Assembly (NCBI GenBank): GCA_034112085.1 | Contig: JAWUWD010000062.1 | Location: 1 to 64,000 of the forward strand | Reading direction: 5' to 3' | Length of the DNA stretch: 64,000 nt | Origin: JAWUWD01 sp034112085 | GTDB taxonomy: Bacteria > Bacteroidota > Bacteroidia > Cytophagales > Cyclobacteriaceae | In this document: piece by piece, positions 9,165-18,530 of the stretch | How the letters are laid out: every line of letters starts with the position of its first letter | How positions within the stretch are numbered: the first letter of the stretch is position 1 | Program-made: the position numbers and the translations under genes | Notes under the pieces: model-generated | What the model saw: only the letters and a program-made list of their open reading frames with translations | Databases searched by the model: none | Told to the model about the DNA's origin: nothing

Positions 9165-10034
9165 ATGAAGGCATTACCTTTCAAAATTCCGAAAACCGAT
9201 ACAGCGAGTATTCGCGTGCAAGTTGATCATCAGCCCTACTTTTATGATACCCTACATCAGCATCCAGAGACCCAAATCACACTTATAGTTTCTGGCACGG
9301 GCACATTATTCCAAGGTCAACATATAGGAGACTTTCAACCAGGAGATGTCTTTGTGATTGGGGCAAATGTTCCTCATGTATTAAAGAGTGATGCTCAATA
9401 TTACGAAAGCAAGGAAAGGTCATCTCATGCTATTTCCATATTTTTTGATGAAAGCAGCTTGGGTGATTCCTTCTTTGAACTACCAGAACTTAAAGAAGTG
9501 AAGCAGCTACTTCATCAATCTATAAGAGGAATTCAATTATCCGGCTCCTCGAGAGAAGCTACTGAGCAGCAAATATTGGCAATGACTAAGCAAGATGGTT
9601 TGAATGCGATTACTTCCTTGCTGTGCATACTCAACACGCTCACTCAAACCGAAGATTTTCAATACTTAACAGAGGGTTTTTCCCCCTACCTTATTGATGA
9701 AACAGAAGGTCTACGACTAAATGAAATATTCCAGTTTACCCTTAAGGAATATGACAGGCCAATCAAATTGGAAGAAGTTGCATCTATATCAAACATGACG
9801 ACCTCTGCGTTCTGCAGATACTTTAAGCAACGGACAAGGAAGACCTACGTTACTTTTCTGAATGAAGTTAGAATTGCGCAATCTTGTAAATTGCTAATAA
9901 GCAAAGATTTTACCATCGCACAAATCTGTTATCAATGTGGCTTCAACAATCTTTCACACTTTAATCGCGTGTTTAAGCATATCAATAATCTCTCACCAAA
10001 AGCGTATCGAAAAAGCAGGGTGAAATATGCTTAA
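9165..10034 (+). CDS. AraC family regulator with N-terminal cupin, probable hydroxyproline operon regulator
   Basis: This 289-aa regulator has an N-terminal cupin-like sensing domain (HQHPETQITLIVSGTG and QPGDVFVIGANVPHV, residues about 28-75). The C-terminal AraC/XylS DNA-binding domain covers about 185-289; its second helix-turn-helix is recognisable as FTIAQICYQCGFNNLSHFNRVFK. It is transcribed divergently from the hydroxyproline operon with 166 bases between starts, the usual layout for a local activator. The inducer, perhaps a hydroxyproline isomer, is inferred only from context. Confidence 0.9.
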   Translation: MKALPFKIPKTDTASIRVQVDHQPYFYDTLHQHPETQITLIVSGTGTLFQGQHIGDFQPGDVFVIGANVPHVLKSDAQYYESKERSSHAISIFFDESSLGDSFFELPELKEVKQLLHQSIRGIQLSGSSREATEQQILAMTKQDGLNAITSLLCILNTLTQTEDFQYLTEGFSPYLIDETEGLRLNEIFQFTLKEYDRPIKLEEVASISNMTTSAFCRYFKQRTRKTYVTFLNEVRIAQSCKLLISKDFTIAQICYQCGFNNLSHFNRVFKHINNLSPKAYRKSRVKYA

Positions 10035-10069
10035 TAATTGAAGGGAATCTATCTAAGGAGTAATGAAAA

Positions 10070-10906
10070 TTAAGAAACCGTAACTTTCTTTCCAGAGAAC
10101 CAAAAATCTATTTTATCGAATAACCTAAATATATAAGTAGGAGGAATGATACATTCTTCCGGGATCTCAGCACGAATCTCTTTGTGGATCTGAGGTAACT
10201 TAGACCAATGCAATCCGAAACGCAAGTGGTGTGCCGTATGATATCCTAAGTTTCCTGTGAGCTTATTGTACCATTTACTCTCAATATTTCTACTAGCGCG
10301 CATGTGATCCTCTTCTTCTAGGTCAGAATGATGACTATACGTGGCATATGAAGTCAATAATAACGAAGTCAACATCGGAAGAATAAAAACCAAAACTCCT
10401 TGAAGTGGTCTGAAGTAAAGCATCGTCACCAACATGATTCCTGTGATTACAAACATAATCAGGTACGTTTTCATAATGCTCCTATGCTTCTTTCCTACCA
10501 AAAAGGCTCTCCAGTAACTAGTGAAAGTTACATTGAGTGTGTAACGCAAAGCACCAAATTTATTTCCTTTTTTGTCTTTCCAACGAGATTCATCTTTTTC
10601 TTGATCAAGGTAATTGAGGTGATGCCCATAGTTATGGTGCAATACCCACATATCAGAAGTGATCCCTGTATGGAATGAATAAATAAACTCAAGTATCCAA
10701 TTATAAAAAGATTTTTTGAACGTCTTATAATGTTGATGATGATGATTCCAAGCACAGATATTGGCCTTTGGAAAAATCCCGATAACAAACCAACCTACCA
10801 AGAGGTAGATGTTGTCTATAGTCAAATACACCAAAAAATCCGCTAAGAAATAGAGTGTAAAAATAAGTACCGGAAGCCTGTCTTCCTTATATTGAAATAT
10901 TTTCAT
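10070..10906 (-). CDS. Membrane fatty acid desaturase family protein
   Basis: The 278-aa protein has several hydrophobic segments and three histidine clusters like those that bind the di-iron centre of membrane desaturases: NHHHQH near residue 54, HHNYGHH near residue 92, and HTAHH near residue 224. It is therefore an integral-membrane lipid desaturase or hydroxylase; the exact substrate cannot be read from sequence. It converges on the AraC gene with a 35-base gap and has a -7-like box 24 bases upstream. A carotenoid-modifying role is possible but less likely, since the pigment genes lie 12 kb away. Confidence 0.8.
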   Translation of the reverse strand: MKIFQYKEDRLPVLIFTLYFLADFLVYLTIDNIYLLVGWFVIGIFPKANICAWNHHHQHYKTFKKSFYNWILEFIYSFHTGITSDMWVLHHNYGHHLNYLDQEKDESRWKDKKGNKFGALRYTLNVTFTSYWRAFLVGKKHRSIMKTYLIMFVITGIMLVTMLYFRPLQGVLVFILPMLTSLLLTSYATYSHHSDLEEEDHMRASRNIESKWYNKLTGNLGYHTAHHLRFGLHWSKLPQIHKEIRAEIPEECIIPPTYIFRLFDKIDFWFSGKKVTVS

Positions 10907-10929
10907 GAAATGAATTTCGGTTCAAGCGA

Positions 10930-10937
10930 CAAAAGTA
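10930..10937 (-). promoter_or_regulatory. -7-like box upstream of the desaturase gene
   Basis: On the minus strand this reads TACTTTTG, matching TAnnTTTG, 24 bases before the desaturase ATG. No -33 element at good spacing is evident. The same octamer occurs upstream of the AsmA-like gene. Confidence 0.4.
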
Positions 10938-10996
10938 AGCAATCTCAATGCTAAATAAGAAAAATATAAACCAATGATTAGCCGAACAAAAATAAT

Positions 10997-13762
10997 CTAT
11001 AATGCTTCTGCTTTTACTTTCGCCTTTGACAATAAAGATTCTGCATTGTCCTTAGACTTACTCTCTATTGCTTGAGCCTTTTTATCTGTTTCCTTTTTTA
11101 GTTTTTTTGATGCTTCCTGCGCGACCTTTTTCTTAAGAAAATTACTGCCCGCATCTTTCACCAATTTATCAGCCTGTGCATAACCCTCTGCTCTTACTTT
11201 ATCCGCTGCTCTTTTCCCTTCCGAGATTACCTTATCAGCGTTAGTTTGAGCTTCAGCCAAAATCTTAGCTTTTTGCTTGGCTTTTTCAGCATCAACATCA
11301 ACACCAACTTTATCCTTTATCACATTTTTGGCGACATCAGTTACCTGCGTTTTAGTTTCGCCTTCTCCTCTTGCAAGTTTGTACGTAGGATTGTCAACTG
11401 TACCCCCAATAGCAATCGGTAATTTTATCGTTGATGAAGTATTTCCGCTTCCCGTATACTTACTCAGTAGACTATTGACTTGAGAACCTAACGCCCCAGC
11501 AGGGATCACCATATCCATTTTGTAATCTAAGGCTCCATCTACAGATGATACTCCCGATACGGTAGCTTTATAACTCCCTATATCCAAATCAAATGGATCA
11601 ACACTAAGTTCTCCATCCTCGATAGTCGCGGTCATCAAAACATCTTTGAGAGAAACATTCTCACCTGAATCACCCAATTTGGTGACACTTGAAAGTCCAG
11701 AAAGAAACTGAGGCTTTTCAAGTGATGCCTTAGCAATTTTCAAAAGCCCTCCCGCATTGATGGATTTGAAATTAGGCATCATGTCTGGCTGCAGCAATCC
11801 ACTAATGTCAAAGTCAGTAGAGACATTTCCCACCATGTTTTTAGCTAAAGGCGCAAATTTCTGCACTGTGCTGAATGCTTTGAAAGATTCACTGATAGAA
11901 ATTTCTTTGATCCCCAACTTGAAGTCGTAAGCAGGTTTAGTCACATCATCGGTGTTATATGCGCCATTGACCAAAAATTCTCCCCCAAGTGTATTAAATT
12001 TTAAATCTGATAAGTTTACCACTCCATTTTTCACAAGTATATCACCAGCGGCATTCGTCATGGTCATATCCATCATTTTGACAGTTTCGATCTTTGAATT
12101 TAATGCGAAATCAATATTTCTAGGAATAGGAATGACACTAAGTGCGGTTGTGTCTTCTACGACTACATTATCGGAAGCTGTCGCTTCCTCTTCTTCAGGA
12201 ATAAATTCATCCAAGTCCAACATTGTTGAAGCAAAATTCACCGTTCCTTTCAACACTTGATTACTGTCTAGAACATAACCAATGTAATTACTGATCTTAC
12301 CAGTAACATGCATGTCACTATTTCCAATAATTATATCCAATACCGAAAGGTTAATTTCTTTAGGATCAAAAGAAGCATCTGCTTTATCTATGGCTACATC
12401 GTAAGCCAAAGTCTCGTCCGTATATTTTAGGTTTGAAATCTTCATGCTTCCGTTGGTAGTTAGCTCTTCATACTTTTCTGCCTCTACCAATGATAACACC
12501 CCTGCTGACTGCATATTCATATCTATAATTCCTGCCAGCGTAGTTCCTTCCATTGGCATAATCTCACCAACGTTCTTCAGATCAATAACACCTTTGATAT
12601 TAAGGTCCCACTTGACATCATTTAGATCACTCACTTTGAGAGAAGCATCAAAAGGATTACCTCCCAAGTTGATATGAAACTGACTAACCTCTACTGTAGT
12701 GTGATCAATCTCTCCATCTGTATTGTCAATATTAGCATTAATATTGATCTCCGTAGCCGCAGTAGGCAAGTCCGGATATTGGAACATCGCATCCGCCACT
12801 TCCAAATTTAGATTGAAGGCTGGCATCTGGTTGTCATTAAACTGTCCTTTGACACCGCCACCAAATGACAGTGACCCGGCAGTTTTCACCTCTTCAAACC
12901 CTTCAAGATATGCTCCAGGAACAAGAGAGAGTAGACTTTTAAAACTATTGTCTTTCGAAGTATAAGTCAGGTCCATATCAAACCCATCTTCCAACATCGC
13001 TAAGAAGCCATCAAATCCTAGTGCAAAATCATTGACTAGAATGGTGTTCTCTTTGAAGGTGTATTTAGAATAATTATCACTAATCGCTAAGATCATGTCT
13101 ATAGCCACTTTCTTATTGGACATATATTCTGTCCCATCATAGGCAACATTGATCGTATCTACTGTAGTCTTAGTGGTTAGGTCGAACAGCACATCACTGA
13201 ACGTTCCACTTCCGCTATGATTAAGACTCTGAAGTTCCATTCTGAACGGGAGTGTTTGATCATCATAGATAAGAGCCGCATCGTTGATTGCCCAATGATC
13301 GATAGCAAAAGAAAATTCTGAAGAGCCTTCTTCTTCTACGACCTCAACGGTGTCTTCAGAGGCAATCGCTATGTCATAGTTGGCAGAACCATCTTTTAGG
13401 ACGTTCACATAAATTTCAGGACCGTTTAGTGTTAACCCTCGAAGTCTCAAATCACCATCAATAACAATACTCTTTAGGTTTGCTTCAATTTCAAGACTTT
13501 CTACACTCAAGAATTTCTTTCCTGCGAATGGAGCTCTATTAATCACTCCGAAATTTCTCACTTCAACAGTCAGGTTAGGGAAATTGGTAAACAGTGAAAC
13601 GCTGAAGTCTTCTGTATCAAATACGATATCTGCATTGATTGAGGTCGCAAGCTGCTCATCTATTGCCGCTTTGATATCATCTTTGAAAATAATCGGGATA
13701 ACTACGGCAGCCGCCAATATCAATACAATTATACTAAGGAAGAAGATCAGTACTTTTTTCAT
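10997..13762 (-). CDS. AsmA-like inner-membrane/periplasmic protein
   Basis: The 921-aa protein has an N-terminal membrane anchor (FFLSIIVLILAAAVVIPIIF) followed by AsmA-type sequence: FPNLTVEVRNFGVINRAP and LRGLTLNGPEIYVNV. Repetitive beta-rich stretches fill the middle, as expected for a periplasm-spanning lipid-transport or outer-membrane biogenesis protein. The last roughly 100 residues are rich in Ala, Lys and Glu and predicted to be coiled coil, an unusual tail for AsmA. It is a separate unit, with a possible promoter at 13793-13800. Role in envelope lipid homeostasis is inferred from the family. Confidence 0.82.
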   Translation of the reverse strand: MKKVLIFFLSIIVLILAAAVVIPIIFKDDIKAAIDEQLATSINADIVFDTEDFSVSLFTNFPNLTVEVRNFGVINRAPFAGKKFLSVESLEIEANLKSIVIDGDLRLRGLTLNGPEIYVNVLKDGSANYDIAIASEDTVEVVEEEGSSEFSFAIDHWAINDAALIYDDQTLPFRMELQSLNHSGSGTFSDVLFDLTTKTTVDTINVAYDGTEYMSNKKVAIDMILAISDNYSKYTFKENTILVNDFALGFDGFLAMLEDGFDMDLTYTSKDNSFKSLLSLVPGAYLEGFEEVKTAGSLSFGGGVKGQFNDNQMPAFNLNLEVADAMFQYPDLPTAATEININANIDNTDGEIDHTTVEVSQFHINLGGNPFDASLKVSDLNDVKWDLNIKGVIDLKNVGEIMPMEGTTLAGIIDMNMQSAGVLSLVEAEKYEELTTNGSMKISNLKYTDETLAYDVAIDKADASFDPKEINLSVLDIIIGNSDMHVTGKISNYIGYVLDSNQVLKGTVNFASTMLDLDEFIPEEEEATASDNVVVEDTTALSVIPIPRNIDFALNSKIETVKMMDMTMTNAAGDILVKNGVVNLSDLKFNTLGGEFLVNGAYNTDDVTKPAYDFKLGIKEISISESFKAFSTVQKFAPLAKNMVGNVSTDFDISGLLQPDMMPNFKSINAGGLLKIAKASLEKPQFLSGLSSVTKLGDSGENVSLKDVLMTATIEDGELSVDPFDLDIGSYKATVSGVSSVDGALDYKMDMVIPAGALGSQVNSLLSKYTGSGNTSSTIKLPIAIGGTVDNPTYKLARGEGETKTQVTDVAKNVIKDKVGVDVDAEKAKQKAKILAEAQTNADKVISEGKRAADKVRAEGYAQADKLVKDAGSNFLKKKVAQEASKKLKKETDKKAQAIESKSKDNAESLLSKAKVKAEAL

Positions 13763-13792
13763 AACAATTGACTTTTTAACTCTTGATCCTTA

Positions 13793-13800
13793 CAAAAGTA
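13793..13800 (-). promoter_or_regulatory. -7-like box upstream of the AsmA-like gene
   Basis: Minus-strand TACTTTTG matches the Bacteroidota TAnnTTTG element, 31 bases upstream of the AsmA-like ATG. A -33 TTG at normal spacing is not seen. Confidence 0.4.
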
Positions 13801-13855
13801 AGTATCATTCTTTTATAAACGATGGTTTTATAATTCTGTTTTATTTGTAAACTCC

Positions 13856-16309
13856 TTATTCATGACCACAGCCATTATCCATTCCAATAGGCGAACCTGC
13901 AGGAAGTTCTAGATCTCCTTGTGACTGATATTTTGCTGGGTTTTTCTCGTATTGATCGATGCGGTAAGCCACCCACGTCATATGTGCTTTGTCACTTACG
14001 CTCTTTGCGCTGCTAGATTTAGTTTTTAACCAACTGCTCAACTCCGTGAGCTTTAAGTTAACCACTGCATGTACCTGATCCGAAGCCCCTGAGTTTGCCC
14101 CTAATCTAAACATTGATTCCACAAAAGAATTTTCTGAGACGTGTTGCAACTCAAGTAGATAACCAGACTTGCGTATGCTTTTCCAAGTGGCAGCAGTTAA
14201 TGCGTCAATGGTGCTTTCTAAACTTAACTGATCACTATTTCTAGCACTGAACTCTACTAATCTGCCAGCGCGCGAATGGTTAAATATCATACTAAAAGTC
14301 ATGTCGGCCGCAGCCTCCGCTATTCCCAAAGCATCAAAAGTCAAGGACGTACGGATGTCAGCTAGTTCAGGAGACCTACTATACCCTATTGGTCTTGGGG
14401 GAATGATTTTTAGCAGACCTTCTGAAAGCGCAAGCGCTTCTGGTTGGATAGAACTAATGAGGGAATTCAAAGCTTTATGTTGCTCAGCTTTAGGAACGAA
14501 TTCAGTAATAAGCTGGCCATCTCCTCTCAATGCATATCGATAATTCAATCCTCCAATATACTTAACGGCAGCTTCTACTTGATACCTATGGAAAAAGTAG
14601 ATAGGTACAAGTACCTCTTCTAATTTTGCGTAAGGTACCCCTTGACGAATATTGTTTTCTCCGAAGTTCTTCAATGCCAATTCACGTACCTCCATTACTC
14701 TGTTGAGCTCATTATATGCTTTCTGTCCATTATCCCAAAGGTGAGCGTATGGATGAGCCCCTCCTAGAGGCCTTGCATCTTGGTCCGAAAGAAACGTAAG
14801 TCCGCTTTTTAGGCTGTTTTGGATAATGTTATTCAATGCTAGGGCCTCTTCTGTACCATCTTTGAAGTCTTGGTATCCATAGGCAATAGAGACTTTGTCC
14901 CAAGCACCTATCTTATCATCATACGCGTTGTCTAGCACAATTTTGCCATTCTTGATTTCAGCCAAAGGGTGAGGGTAATCCATAACAGATGCCAGGCCTT
15001 CAGTACTAGAAGAATAGTTATGTGCCAGACCAATAGTATGCCCAACTTCATGTGCGGCTAGCTGCCTTAGTCTTGCTAGCGCCATCTCTTCCATTTCTTT
15101 TGGAATGCCAGTACCGTTTTCATACGGGGCGATTAGGCCTTCAGCGATTAAAAAGTCTTGGCGAACTCTAAGGGAACCTAGAGACACATGTCCCTTGATA
15201 ATTTCTCCTGTTCTTGGATCAGAAACACTACTTCCATAAGACCACCCTCTCGTAGAGCGGTGCACCCATTGAATTAAGTTGTAGCGAACATCCATTGGGT
15301 CTGCCCCTTCGGGCATCAGTTTTACTTGAAAGGCATCTTTGTAACCCGCAGCTTCGAATGCTTGATTCCACCAACGGGCGCCATCCATCAAAGCGGAACG
15401 GATAGGCTCTGGTGCTCCTCTGTCTAAGTAATAAATGATGGGTTCGACAGCTTCACTAACAGCTGCGTTTGGATCTTTCTTGGTTAATCTATGGCGTCTG
15501 ATAAACTTCTTGGTGATGTTCTCACTAATTGGAGTAGCATAATCCATGAATGACATGGCAGAGTATCCTGCTCTGGGGTCAAAAACTCTTGGCTGATATT
15601 TGTCATCTGGTAATTCCACAAATGAGTGATGTTGTCTAACAGTGATGCTATTGGAAGAGGGGGTAACACTTCTGATATATCCACCCGTGGCAGTTCCAGT
15701 AAAAGTTAGTGTTGCCTCAAATTCAGAGTTTTTTGGAAATCCTTTTGTTCTTGGAAGGTAAAAAGCCGAACGTGACCGATCTAATTTATAATTTCCTTGT
15801 TTGGCTCTCGACAATCTACCTGTTACGTTATGAGCATCTTGCATTAGAAAATCCGTTGCATCAACGGTATATTTTCCGTTTACTTCTTTTTCTATCACAA
15901 ACCCCCAGAGTACAGACTGAGCAAAAGCTTCTTCTACAGCGTTTACTTCATCTAAATTATTACTTATCGCACGATATCTTAGGTTTGGCTGTACCAAGAG
16001 AAGTTTATTACCTGCCTTCACAAATTTGACCACACGTTGGTCTCCGAGCTGTCCACGGTCTAAACCAATGTCATTTGACCCGATGCCTGCTGCCAGTGAA
16101 TTCACATATAAAAACTCTCTGTCTAATTGATCAATTTCGAGTTTTAATACATCCTTAGATTCGTTGTATACGAAATCTATAAATCCGGCATGTTTTATTT
16201 CCGAGGAGTGATGTTCAACTGTTTGATCGCCTCTTTTTTTCTTTTGTGAAAAACTTGATAGCGACACTCCTATTAGGAATGTGATTGCGTAAACGGTTAT
16301 TTTTTTCAT
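13856..16309 (-). CDS. Secreted zinc-dependent metalloprotease (DUF5117/DUF4953 type)
   Basis: The 817-aa protein starts with a signal peptide (ITVYAITFLIGVSLSSFS, then Gln). Near residue 420 it carries HEVGHTIGLAH, the HExxHxxGxxH zinc-binding consensus of metzincin-like proteases, with Glu as catalytic base. The long N-terminal region with FLYVNSLAAGIGSNDIGLDRGQ is characteristic of the DUF5117/DUF5118 family common in Bacteroidota. It probably acts in the periplasm or at the surface. The substrate is unknown. It follows the GH3 gene by 38 bases on the same strand, so read-through is possible. Confidence 0.88.
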   Translation of the reverse strand: MKKITVYAITFLIGVSLSSFSQKKKRGDQTVEHHSSEIKHAGFIDFVYNESKDVLKLEIDQLDREFLYVNSLAAGIGSNDIGLDRGQLGDQRVVKFVKAGNKLLLVQPNLRYRAISNNLDEVNAVEEAFAQSVLWGFVIEKEVNGKYTVDATDFLMQDAHNVTGRLSRAKQGNYKLDRSRSAFYLPRTKGFPKNSEFEATLTFTGTATGGYIRSVTPSSNSITVRQHHSFVELPDDKYQPRVFDPRAGYSAMSFMDYATPISENITKKFIRRHRLTKKDPNAAVSEAVEPIIYYLDRGAPEPIRSALMDGARWWNQAFEAAGYKDAFQVKLMPEGADPMDVRYNLIQWVHRSTRGWSYGSSVSDPRTGEIIKGHVSLGSLRVRQDFLIAEGLIAPYENGTGIPKEMEEMALARLRQLAAHEVGHTIGLAHNYSSSTEGLASVMDYPHPLAEIKNGKIVLDNAYDDKIGAWDKVSIAYGYQDFKDGTEEALALNNIIQNSLKSGLTFLSDQDARPLGGAHPYAHLWDNGQKAYNELNRVMEVRELALKNFGENNIRQGVPYAKLEEVLVPIYFFHRYQVEAAVKYIGGLNYRYALRGDGQLITEFVPKAEQHKALNSLISSIQPEALALSEGLLKIIPPRPIGYSRSPELADIRTSLTFDALGIAEAAADMTFSMIFNHSRAGRLVEFSARNSDQLSLESTIDALTAATWKSIRKSGYLLELQHVSENSFVESMFRLGANSGASDQVHAVVNLKLTELSSWLKTKSSSAKSVSDKAHMTWVAYRIDQYEKNPAKYQSQGDLELPAGSPIGMDNGCGHE

Positions 16310-16347
16310 TTGAAATTGTTATTTGAATTTATTTGGAAGGCGGAGTT

Positions 16348-17880
16348 CTAAGCAGCTAAACTATCCTTTATCATTTCTAGTATGTCATCTATATATTCAC
16401 GCGAATTAGAAAGTCTCGGTACCTTATGTTGACCTCCAAGCTTTCCTCTTCTCTTCATCCAGTTATAGAAAGTGCCCTCTTTGACTTTATGAACCCTTGG
16501 CATCTGCAAAGCCAAGTCTTTATATCTCTTAGAATCGTAATCAGAATTGACAGCACGCAGAGTTTCATCCAGAATCGCAGTAAATCGCTCCATACTTTCT
16601 GGTGATTTGACAAATTCTATCACCCACTCATGCCCTCCCTTATTGCTCGCGCCAAAATATAAAGGTGCAGCGGTAAAATTGTTGATAATGGCACCTGTCG
16701 TATCACATGCTTTTGTGATTGCCGTTTCGGCATTCTCAATGATTAACTCCTCTCCAAATGCGTTAATGAAATGTTTCGTACGGCCCGATATTTTGATTCT
16801 GTAAGGAGATAAAGAAGTGAACTTTACCGTATCTCCAATATTGTATCTCCAAAGGCCTGAGTTGGTAGTGATGACCATAGCATAGTTTTGACCAATCACA
16901 ACTTCATCAAGATTCAGCGTTGTAGGATTGTCATTATCAATCTGATCAAAAGGCACAAACTCATAATATATACCATAATCTAACATCAACAGTAAGTCTT
17001 CACTATCGGATTGGTCTTGTATTCCGAAAAACCCTTCCGAAGCATTGTAGGTGTCTACATAGTTCATTGAATTTCCTGGAATCAGCTCCCTAAATAGGCT
17101 ACGATAGGGGCCAAAGGCAACCGCTCCATGAAAGAAGACTTCCAAATTTGGCCAGACCTCAAGAATATTGGATTTCCCTTGAATCTCAAGGACGCGTTGG
17201 ATCAATAAGATCATCCATGTGGGTACTCCCGATAGAATAGTCACGTTCTCATTAATAGTATCTTGCGCCATCTTATCTATCTTATCCTCCCACTTGTCCA
17301 TCAAGGCCACATCCAAACTAGGCGTTCTGATAAATTGTGCCCAAAGGGGCAAATTCTGCATGATCACTGCTGACACATCTCCATAATATGAACTAGCATT
17401 TGGGTCATATTCATTGACCTGATGACTACCCGATATGGTAAGTCCCTTTCCTGTGAACATTTTAGTCTCAGGATGATTATTGACATATATAGAAATCAAA
17501 TCCTTTCCTCCCTTGAAATGACAATCATCCAACGCTTCCGGAGATACTGGTATAAACTTACTACGCGCATTCGTTGTGCCAGATGACTTAGCGTACCATT
17601 TGATATCGCTTGGCCAAAGGACGTTTTTTTCCCCTTTCATCAATCGATCGATGTATGGGAATAATGATTCGTAAGGTTGAATAGGTACCTGTCTTTTGAA
17701 CTGTTCTATATTCTCTATGTCTGAAAACCCAAACTCCTTACCGAAAGCTGTTTCTTTGCCCGAGTGAATTAATTTTTTGAATATTTCCCCTTGAACATCA
17801 TGTGGATATTTCATGAAAAGCTCGATCTGATGAATTCGCTTTTTCATTACCCAAGTCAATATAGAATTAATGATTTCCAT
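16348..17880 (-). CDS. GH3 family acyl-adenylating protein
   Basis: The 510-aa protein is a bacterial member of the GH3 family, known in plants as acyl-acid amido synthetases of the ANL adenylating superfamily. Visible are the ATP-binding motif AKSSGTTNARSKFIP (residues about 97-111), YNASEGFFGIQ near 280 and the conserved LWRYNIGDTV stretch near 345. It would activate a carboxylic acid as the acyl-adenylate and perhaps join it to an amine; the bacterial substrates are not established. Its ATG overlaps the stop of the DinB-like gene by one base (TAATG), indicating coupling. No signal peptide, so cytoplasmic. Confidence 0.88.
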   Translation of the reverse strand: MEIINSILTWVMKKRIHQIELFMKYPHDVQGEIFKKLIHSGKETAFGKEFGFSDIENIEQFKRQVPIQPYESLFPYIDRLMKGEKNVLWPSDIKWYAKSSGTTNARSKFIPVSPEALDDCHFKGGKDLISIYVNNHPETKMFTGKGLTISGSHQVNEYDPNASSYYGDVSAVIMQNLPLWAQFIRTPSLDVALMDKWEDKIDKMAQDTINENVTILSGVPTWMILLIQRVLEIQGKSNILEVWPNLEVFFHGAVAFGPYRSLFRELIPGNSMNYVDTYNASEGFFGIQDQSDSEDLLLMLDYGIYYEFVPFDQIDNDNPTTLNLDEVVIGQNYAMVITTNSGLWRYNIGDTVKFTSLSPYRIKISGRTKHFINAFGEELIIENAETAITKACDTTGAIINNFTAAPLYFGASNKGGHEWVIEFVKSPESMERFTAILDETLRAVNSDYDSKRYKDLALQMPRVHKVKEGTFYNWMKRRGKLGGQHKVPRLSNSREYIDDILEMIKDSLAA

Positions 17881-18491
17881 TAATCTCTAAGGCGGCCACT
17901 TAGCACATTTACCTTCGAATTGAAAGGATTTCCTGAAGTTCTTCTATGAGATACTACCTGTCCTACATGCCAAATAGCATCTGCTATTGGTCCGTTGAGC
18001 ATGTTCCAAAATGGATACTCTGTTGTGCTTCCTTCTTTTCTCTCAAAGACAATTTTATAGGAGGCTATTTGCTCTTCGGTGCTTTCTCTTAAGATGTCAC
18101 TTGCCACCTTAATGTTGGCCAATGTCGCTTCCCTCTTTTGCTCAAAAGTCATATTAGCAAGTTCATTGCTTCGGCTGTTTGCTTGATGAAGAGTAGCGTT
18201 TTTGAGCATGGCTGATAAGCCATAAATATGATCAATGGTTTCTTCTATTGTTCGTGCTTCTTCACTTGGTTTGAAGAGTAGGTCTTCAGTTCTTAGTCCT
18301 TCGGTAGCCCAGTAATATCTAAAACCAAGACCATCAACTAACCTAGCCGAAACAGTCCCAGCAGTATATTCTTGCGTATACTCGGGGATAGATGCGTAAG
18401 GCAATTCTTCTTCCGAAGAATTGTTAATCTTGTTTTGTGCTTGTGTCATGCCAGCCGAAATAAGTATTAAGATTCCAAACAAACTTCTCAT
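17880..18491 (-). CDS. Exported DinB-like protein
   Basis: This 203-aa protein has a signal peptide (MRSLFGILILISAGMTQA, then Gln). The mature part looks like a DinB/YfiT four-helix metal-binding domain: a histidine in TIDHIYGLS near residue 86 and WHVGQVVSHRR near 175, which could supply the three-His metal site. DinB-fold proteins include thiol-dependent metalloenzymes, but many have no known function. Periplasmic location is unusual compared with the cytoplasmic family norm. It is translationally coupled to the cytoplasmic GH3 gene. Family assignment is by pattern only. Confidence 0.68.
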   Translation of the reverse strand: MRSLFGILILISAGMTQAQNKINNSSEEELPYASIPEYTQEYTAGTVSARLVDGLGFRYYWATEGLRTEDLLFKPSEEARTIEETIDHIYGLSAMLKNATLHQANSRSNELANMTFEQKREATLANIKVASDILRESTEEQIASYKIVFERKEGSTTEYPFWNMLNGPIADAIWHVGQVVSHRRTSGNPFNSKVNVLSGRLRD

Positions 18492-18530
18492 AGGAAGTAA
18501 TTTAGAAAATTATTCGGGGCTTACAATGCT

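Noticed and set aside
12444..12965. Plus-strand ORFs within the AsmA-like gene
   Set aside because: Hydrophobic Ser/Ile-rich translations typical of antisense of beta-rich genes; no support as proteins.
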